Assembly (NCBI GenBank): GCA_963815125.1
Contig: CAWFFM010000006.1
Coordinates: forward strand, 105,499-169,498
Length of the DNA: 64,000 nucleotides
Direction: 5' to 3'
From: Actinocatenispora sp963815125
Lineage (GTDB): Bacteria; Actinomycetota; Actinomycetes; Mycobacteriales; Micromonosporaceae
Shown: piece by piece, positions 59,732 through 64,000 of the stretch
Layout of the letters: the number at the start of each line of letters is the position of its first letter
How positions within the stretch are numbered: position 1 is the first letter of the stretch
The notes under the pieces: model-generated
Seen by the model: only the letters and a program-made list of their open reading frames with translations
Database searches by the model: none
What the model was told of the DNA's origin: nothing
Program-made: the position numbers and the translations under genes

Positions 59732-60541
59732 CTAGTCAGAAAGTACAGGAGTAGTCGTCGGGGCGGTGTAGTGCAGGTCGACGACGTCCCGGCGTTGTTG
59801 GTCGAGGTACCAGTTGGAGACCTCGTCCAGGTCGAGCGTGACCCGCAGTACGCCGGTGGCGCCGGGCGCGAGTTCGCCGAGTACCTCGCCGCGGGGTGAG
59901 ATCGCCATGGTGGGGCAGTGCTGGTCCAGGTCCGCGACGTTCGCCGCGAGCAGGAACCGCTGGTTCTCCGCCGCCCGGCTGATCAGGTGACTGCGCCACA
60001 CCCCCGCAGGTTCCCGCGTGTTCGCCGCGTTGGTCGGGTACACGAAGACCTGTGCTCCGGCACGCGCCAGCTGCTGCCACTGCTCGGGGAAGCGGATCTC
60101 CCGGCAGAGCTGTACGCCCACCCGCATCTCGCCGGCGCTCCGCCGAACGACCGGCACCGGCAGATCGCTGCCCGCGCTCAACACGCCGCGTTCGTTCATC
60201 GCGAGGTTGATCTTCCGGTACCTCCACCGTTCGCCGTGCGCACAGAGGAACAGCGCAGCGTTCCACCAGGCGCCCCGGTCCCACAGCAGCGATCCGCAGA
60301 ACACATCGACGCTGTACTGCCGGGCCAGGTCCGCCACTCTCGCAACGGCCCGGTCGATCTCCGCGGCGTCGAGCGAGCCCACCCGGTCGGCAAGGTCCGC
60401 ACCGTACCCGGACACGGCCCCCTCCGGCAGCACGACCAGGTCATCCGGCTCCGACTGCGCCAACACCCTGGTGATCGCCGACAGGTTCGCGTCGATGTCC
60501 CACCCGATCGGCAACTGCGCCACCGCTGCGGAGATCTTCAT
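59732..60541 (-). CDS. Carbon-nitrogen hydrolase (nitrilase superfamily)
   Basis: 269 aa from ATG 60541. The catalytic triad is intact: Glu in LVVLPEGAVSGYG, Lys in WRYRKINLAMNERG and Cys in GVQLCREIRFPEQ. The Glu after the Cys is also kept. It resembles omega-amidase and beta-ureidopropionase-like nitrilases without an obvious substrate marker. No signal peptide. It faces the DUF397 array and is the last intact enzyme before the decayed genes to its right. Confidence 0.92.
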   Translation of the reverse strand: MKISAAVAQLPIGWDIDANLSAITRVLAQSEPDDLVVLPEGAVSGYGADLADRVGSLDAAEIDRAVARVADLARQYSVDVFCGSLLWDRGAWWNAALFLCAHGERWRYRKINLAMNERGVLSAGSDLPVPVVRRSAGEMRVGVQLCREIRFPEQWQQLARAGAQVFVYPTNAANTREPAGVWRSHLISRAAENQRFLLAANVADLDQHCPTMAISPRGEVLGELAPGATGVLRVTLDLDEVSNWYLDQQRRDVVDLHYTAPTTTPVLSD

Positions 60542-60673
60542 GCCGCCATCGTCGCCCACCACGCTCCGGCAGGAGACCCCTTCCAGCCCGATAGTGCAGG
60601 AGCTACGTCAACGCCGGGTAACGGAGGGCGATGTGGGGCCTACGGGTACGGGCATTGCCGCTAGCTTCAGCAC

Positions 60674-61914
60674 ATGCAGCGCTGTGCGCGGTTGACGATG
60701 GTCCTGGTTCTGTTGGCGACGATGGCCGCGTGCGCAGTCGACCAGGGCCCGAAGCTGACCGTACGCGGTGGTGATCTGGTCGACCAGCCGTTGCACCTCC
60801 AGGTGTCCCGGCTGTCACCCCGGGAGACGGTGACGATCCGCGCCAGCCTCACCGACCGGGCGCATCGGCGGTGGACGTCGTCGGCGACGTACCGCGCTGA
60901 CGACGAGGGCCGCATCGACCTGGACCGGACCGCACCGGGGAAGGACCCGAGCGGGAAACTGACGCCGGACTCCATGCGTCCGTTCTGGACGATGGCAACG
61001 AAGGGCGATGCCAGGGTCTGGCCGGACCTCGCCGACCGTAACTCGGTCACGCTGACGGTCAGCGACCACAGTGTCGAACTCGCCCGACGTACGGTGGTAC
61101 GCCGGAGCACCGTGCCGGGACTGCAGCAGAGGACCCTGACCGTCGCCCGGGACGGCATGGTCGGCGTGTACTACCAGCCGCCGCACACCGATCGGCCCAA
61201 GCCTGCCGTACTCATGCTCGGCGGCTCGGAGGGTGGTCTGCAGCCGACGCTGCTGGCCAAGATGCTCGCGGTGCACGGCTATCCCACCCTGCGCCTCGCC
61301 TACTTCGACGCCCCGGGACTCCCCCGGTACCTGGACAAGATCCCGGTCGAGTACGCCGGGAAAGCACTGCGGTACCTGGCCCGGCAGCCCGGCGTCGACC
61401 CGCACCGGGTGGTCGTGCTGGGCGCCTCGCGCGGCGGGGAACTGGCCGAACTGCTCGGCGTGCACTACCCGGATCTCGTACACGGTGTGGTCGCACTGAC
61501 CGCTGCGAACGTCGCGATCGTCGGCCTGCACGGGAAGAGTTCCGCGTGGACCTGGCACGGTCGGCAGGTGCCGTTCACCCAGCAGTTCAACAATCCGGCG
61601 CCGACCGACGACCCGGACGCGGTGATCCCGGTGGAGCGGATCGCCGGCCCGGTGCTGGTCGCCTGCGGCAAGTTGGACCAGATCTTTGAATCCTGCAGGT
61701 ACGCGCCGGCGATCATCCAGCGGCTCAAGTCCCACCACCACAGCTACCCGGACCGGATGTTGCAGTACCCCGATGCGGGTCACTTCGTCAACGGCGTACT
61801 GCCTACGTGCCGCTGGGCAAGGACCCGTTCCCGGAGGGCGACGAGAAGGCGCGGGTCGCGGAGTACCCGGTGATCCTGCACTGGCTGGCATCACTACCAG
61901 CGGGAAAGAACTGA
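60674..61914 (+). pseudogene. BAAT-like acyl-CoA thioester hydrolase lipoprotein, frameshifted near its 3' end
   Basis: A lipobox (MVLVLLATMAAC) gives a lipoprotein. The N-terminal beta domain (HLQVSRLSPRETVTIRASLT) matches the BAAT/thioesterase N-domain. The C-terminal alpha/beta hydrolase has the nucleophile in VVLGASRGGELAELLG, Asp in GKLDQIFES and His in DAGHFVNG. After VNGVLP the frame breaks. Adding one base near 61803 restores YVPLGKDPFPEGDEKARVAE and the family C-terminus, ending at TGA 61914. Without the fix the gene reads through an unrelated Arg-rich tail to 61873. All catalytic residues precede the break, so partial activity is possible. Confidence 0.75.
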
Positions 61915-61966
61915 CTGTCCTACCGGTCTCAGCCCCGACGGCAGGCAGCTGCCACATAGTGGAGTC

Positions 61967-62134
61967 ATGAGTAGGACCGAAGAGGACCCCGTGCCCGTAC
62001 ATATCCTGCCGTCCGATCGGACCGTCATGGCAGCCGAACAGTTCGACACTCTCATCACAGCCCTGGAGGTGCCGGAAGATACCCAGAACCTGCCCCACCT
62101 CTTCAAACAAGAGCGCCGGTTCATCCAGCGGTGA
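61967..62134 (+). pseudogene. Truncated TacA-type (DUF1778) antitoxin remnant
   Basis: A 55-codon frame from ATG 61967 reads MSRTEEDPVPVHILPSDRTV then MAAEQFDTLITALEVPEDTQ and ends NLPHLFKQERRFIQR. The part from HILPSDRTVMAAEQFDTLI to the end lines up with the toxin-neutralising C-terminus of TacA antitoxins (VILDRRVFNFNDEQYEEFI). The N-terminal ribbon-helix-helix DNA-binding half is missing, and no GNAT toxin follows. GGAG lies 3 nt before the ATG, too close to be a good site, which fits a relic. It could instead be a short stand-alone inhibitor. Confidence 0.5.
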
Positions 62135-62838
62135 GGGCTTCGATCAGGGCTGTGCGGTCGTGCTGGTGCTGCTCGAACCACTGGTCGAGCAGGTGGCCGG
62201 CGCCGGGGATGGTCAGCGTGTCGGACCGCGGGTTCGCCTGGACGTTGCGGGCGATGAGCGTGTCCATGCCCGGCGGGATCGTCTCATCGTGCTCGGGGAG
62301 GACCAGCAGACTGCGGCCGGGGAACGTCGAGAACACGTTCAGGGCACGGCTGGTGGGCCACCGGTCCGGCTCGGTGAACGCCCGGCTGGTGAACGACCCG
62401 TCGCCGAACGGGGTGTCGCGCAGGTCGTGCGGGTACACGCCCGGCGCGCATAGGGCCAGGTGGCTGACCCGTTCACCGAACACCTCGACCAGGTCGGCGG
62501 CCGTCTGCCCGCTCATGCTGAAACCGGTGAGTACCAGCGAGGACGATTCCGGAACGCGGGCCTGGATCAGCGAGGCGGCCTGGTCCCGTCGACGGTTCAG
62601 CGTCAGGTCCGACCATTCGCCGGAGCTCTCGCCGCTGCCGGTGAAGTCCAGGCCCAGGACCCGGTACCCGTACCCGACAAGGTCCTGGGCCAGCGAAAAG
62701 ATTGCGCCCCTTGTTGTCGCCAGGGCCGCCGCCGTGCATGACGACCACGCATCCCAGCTCTTCGCCGTCGGGCACCGCCTCGAAGTAGCTGAGCCGATCG
62801 GCCTGCCATTCATGCTCCAGCCCGACGGTCAGGGCCAT
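62121..62838 (-). pseudogene. Alpha/beta hydrolase with a +1 frameshift in a GGGG run
   Basis: ATG 62838 begins MALTVGLEHEWQADRLSYFE and runs to VVMHGGGPGDNKG. There the frame is broken. Removing one G from the run of four at 62707-62710 (CCCC on the + strand) continues into AIFSLAQDLVGYGYRVLGLD. The rest follows: GFSMSGQTAADLVEVFGE with the nucleophile Ser, PEHDETIPPGM with Asp, and IPGAGHLLDQWF with His, all typical of a serine hydrolase. The repaired protein is about 238 aa. Sequencing error in the homopolymer or real decay would both explain it. Confidence 0.75.
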
Positions 62839-62911
62839 CACGTACCTCCAGCGGGCTCGGCGCACATCTCGGCTCCCACTCACCGTAGCGACATGCTCTA
62901 CGGTCATCGGT

Positions 62912-63500
62912 ATGCGTCTGCCACCGTTGCCAGCACCGTTGGTACAGCTCAGTCCCGAGCGCATCGCCGCCGCAGCGGTCGGAGACCGGCCCATCGACAA
63001 GCCACTGGCGCAGATCACGATCGACACGTACGACCCGGCCTGGCCGGCAACGTACTCCGCCGAACGGGACCGGATCCTCGCCGCGGTCGGCGCCGGCGCG
63101 CTGGCCGTCGAGCACGTCGGGTCGACGGCGGTACCGGGACTGTCCGCCAAGAACCGGCTCGACATCGACCTGATCGTGGCCGACCCGACCGACGAAGCGG
63201 CGTACGTACCGGTGCTGGAGGCGGTCGGCTACCTGCTGCAACCCGGGAGCCGGACTGGTACCAGCACCGCTGCCTGTGGAACGAGGGTCACACCGTGAAC
63301 CTGCACGTGTTCGGGCCGGACTGCGACGAACACCTACGACCCCTGATCTTCCGCGACTGGCTGGCGTACCCACCCTGATGATCGGGACCGCTACGAGGCC
63401 ACGGAACGTCAGGCCGCCGCCGAGAAACCGGGTCCATGTTCCGCCTACAAACGCCGCAGAACGCACACACAATCGTCTTGATCTTGCTACGAGCCGGACC
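62912..63500 (+). pseudogene. GrpB (UPF0157) family nucleotidyltransferase-like gene with several frameshifts
   Basis: Frame 1 from ATG 62912 reads IDTYDPAWPATYSAERDRIL then VEHVGSTAVPGLSAKNRLDI and DLIVADPTDEAAYVPVLEAV, the conserved GrpB front half. At 63241-63245 one base is missing; the next frame continues REPDWYQHRCLWNEGHTVNL then HVFGPDCDEHLRPLIFRDWL to AYPP. A second shift near 63376 is needed to reach DDRDRYEATERQAAAEK, and a third to reach HTIVLILLRAG. Three separate shifts in 300 bp indicate a decayed gene rather than one sequencing error. The exact 3' end cannot be set. Confidence 0.7.
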
Positions 63501-64000
63501 TGGCCAGCACCGGGCGCACTCGCAAGCTGCGGATCGACCTGACTACTACGATCCGTACTACGGCCCGGGCATATGTCGACCCCACAAGCCCGGCTTCGCC
63601 GCCGCACGCCTGGACTCGAGCCCTCGCGATGCTACTACGTCGCCGCCGCCGGGGACCATGCGGACTACCTGGAACGTCCCCAGATGGCCCGCGTCGACGG
63701 GCCAGCAGGTCACGGCAGGGCTCAGGCGCACGGACGTCTTACAGTCACCATTCGGACGAAGGCCGACGTGCTCGGCACCGAGCGGGGCCGGGTCACGACG
63801 GGCCCCTTCCTCCCTCCGCCGCGCCACCCGGAGAGGCCGCGACCTGCTCCGCCCTCGACACGAAGTTGAGCGTCTCCATAATTCCCGCGACCTCGGGCCC
63901 AGGGCGTCAGCTTGTCCTTGACGAGCAGTCCGTCACGACCCATGCGCACCTTCCGACGGGTACCACAGGTGCCCTGGTCACGGCCGTGAGCGCCTGGCCG
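63501..64000. other. Stretch without a recognisable gene
   Basis: Several ORFs of 60-160 codons overlap on both strands, but none has a family motif, a good ribosome site or normal composition. It may hold further decayed sequence. On the reverse strand one frame reads PEVAGIMETLNFVSRAEQVA, which looks protein-like. I could not place it in a family or find a start. Confidence 0.4.

Noticed and set aside
63558..63949. Small ORFs at the right edge on both strands
   Set aside because: They overlap each other, lack ribosome sites and show no recognisable motif.

Overview
The window is GC-rich actinobacterial chromosome. Dense antisense ORF shadows, many GTG starts and 4-bp start/stop overlaps all fit this. 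The core marker is the conserved cell-wall and division cluster tRNA-Leu / fhaA-fhaB-pstP-rodA-pbpA-pknA-pknB / trpG(pabA)-srtE-DUF881-crgA at 15.8-28.4 kb, which in actinomycetes usually lies near the chromosome origin. A chaplin-like protein, an XRE/DUF397 gene array, class E sortase and intergenic ATGATCAACG-type repeats suggest a sporulating filamentous actinomycete. Micromonosporaceae is my best guess, but this is not proven by the sequence alone.

Layout. 0-2.2 kb: an operon for a predicted phosphodiester-linked headgroup (nucleotidyltransferase, CDP-alcohol phosphotransferase, flippase-like protein cut by the window edge). 2.4-12.3 kb: housekeeping and stress genes (CBS protein, MarR/YceI pair, GCS2-type ligase, Nudix, GlsB, Rrf2, AhpD, PEP-mutase family, PAP2, adenosine deaminase), plus an operon of an XRE regulator and a ClpP-like protein lacking the whole catalytic triad. 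12.3-15.4 kb: a GbsR-type regulator divergent from a two-gene ABC exporter, with a palindromic operator between them. 15.8-28.4 kb: the Ser/Thr kinase/phosphatase and elongation cluster described above. 28.4-40.3 kb: a DnaA-box palindrome, DUF397, thiolase, rhomboid, cyclophilin, CorA, aminotransferase, methyltransferase, serine hydrolase and MFS. 40.3-46.9 kb: small secreted proteins, PEBP, and a four-repeat chaplin-like protein with a secreted Pro-rich neighbour. 41.9-53.6 kb: two transcription units for a leucine-degradation-like pathway (acyl-CoA dehydrogenase, carboxyltransferase; biotin carboxylase, HMG-CoA lyase, cutC). The two units share an identical 16-bp operator, and a TetR gene lies nearby. 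A STAND (XRE-NB-ARC-TPR) regulator is inserted between them. 53.6-57.2 kb: dispersed and inverted intergenic repeats bracketing a PH/SGNH cassette, then three tiny co-directional genes. 57.5-59.7 kb: an XRE/DUF5753 regulator followed by four tandem DUF397 paralogues. 59.7-64 kb: a nitrilase-family gene followed by a decayed stretch: three frameshifted genes and a truncated TacA-like antitoxin.

How genes work together. FhaA/FhaB, PstP, PknA and PknB form the phospho-signalling set that controls RodA/PbpA peptidoglycan elongation. CrgA and SrtE extend this to septation and surface anchoring. The chaplin-like protein has no visible sortase signal and so would be secreted free. The acyl-CoA carboxylase genes appear co-regulated by one TetR protein although they are split by 4 kb. 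The most novel-looking items are the XRE + inactive-ClpP operon, the 4x DUF397 array with two perfect palindromes and a divergent operon of tiny genes, the multi-repeat chaplin, the duplicated translation start in front of pstP, and the 23-bp inverted repeats around the SGNH cassette.
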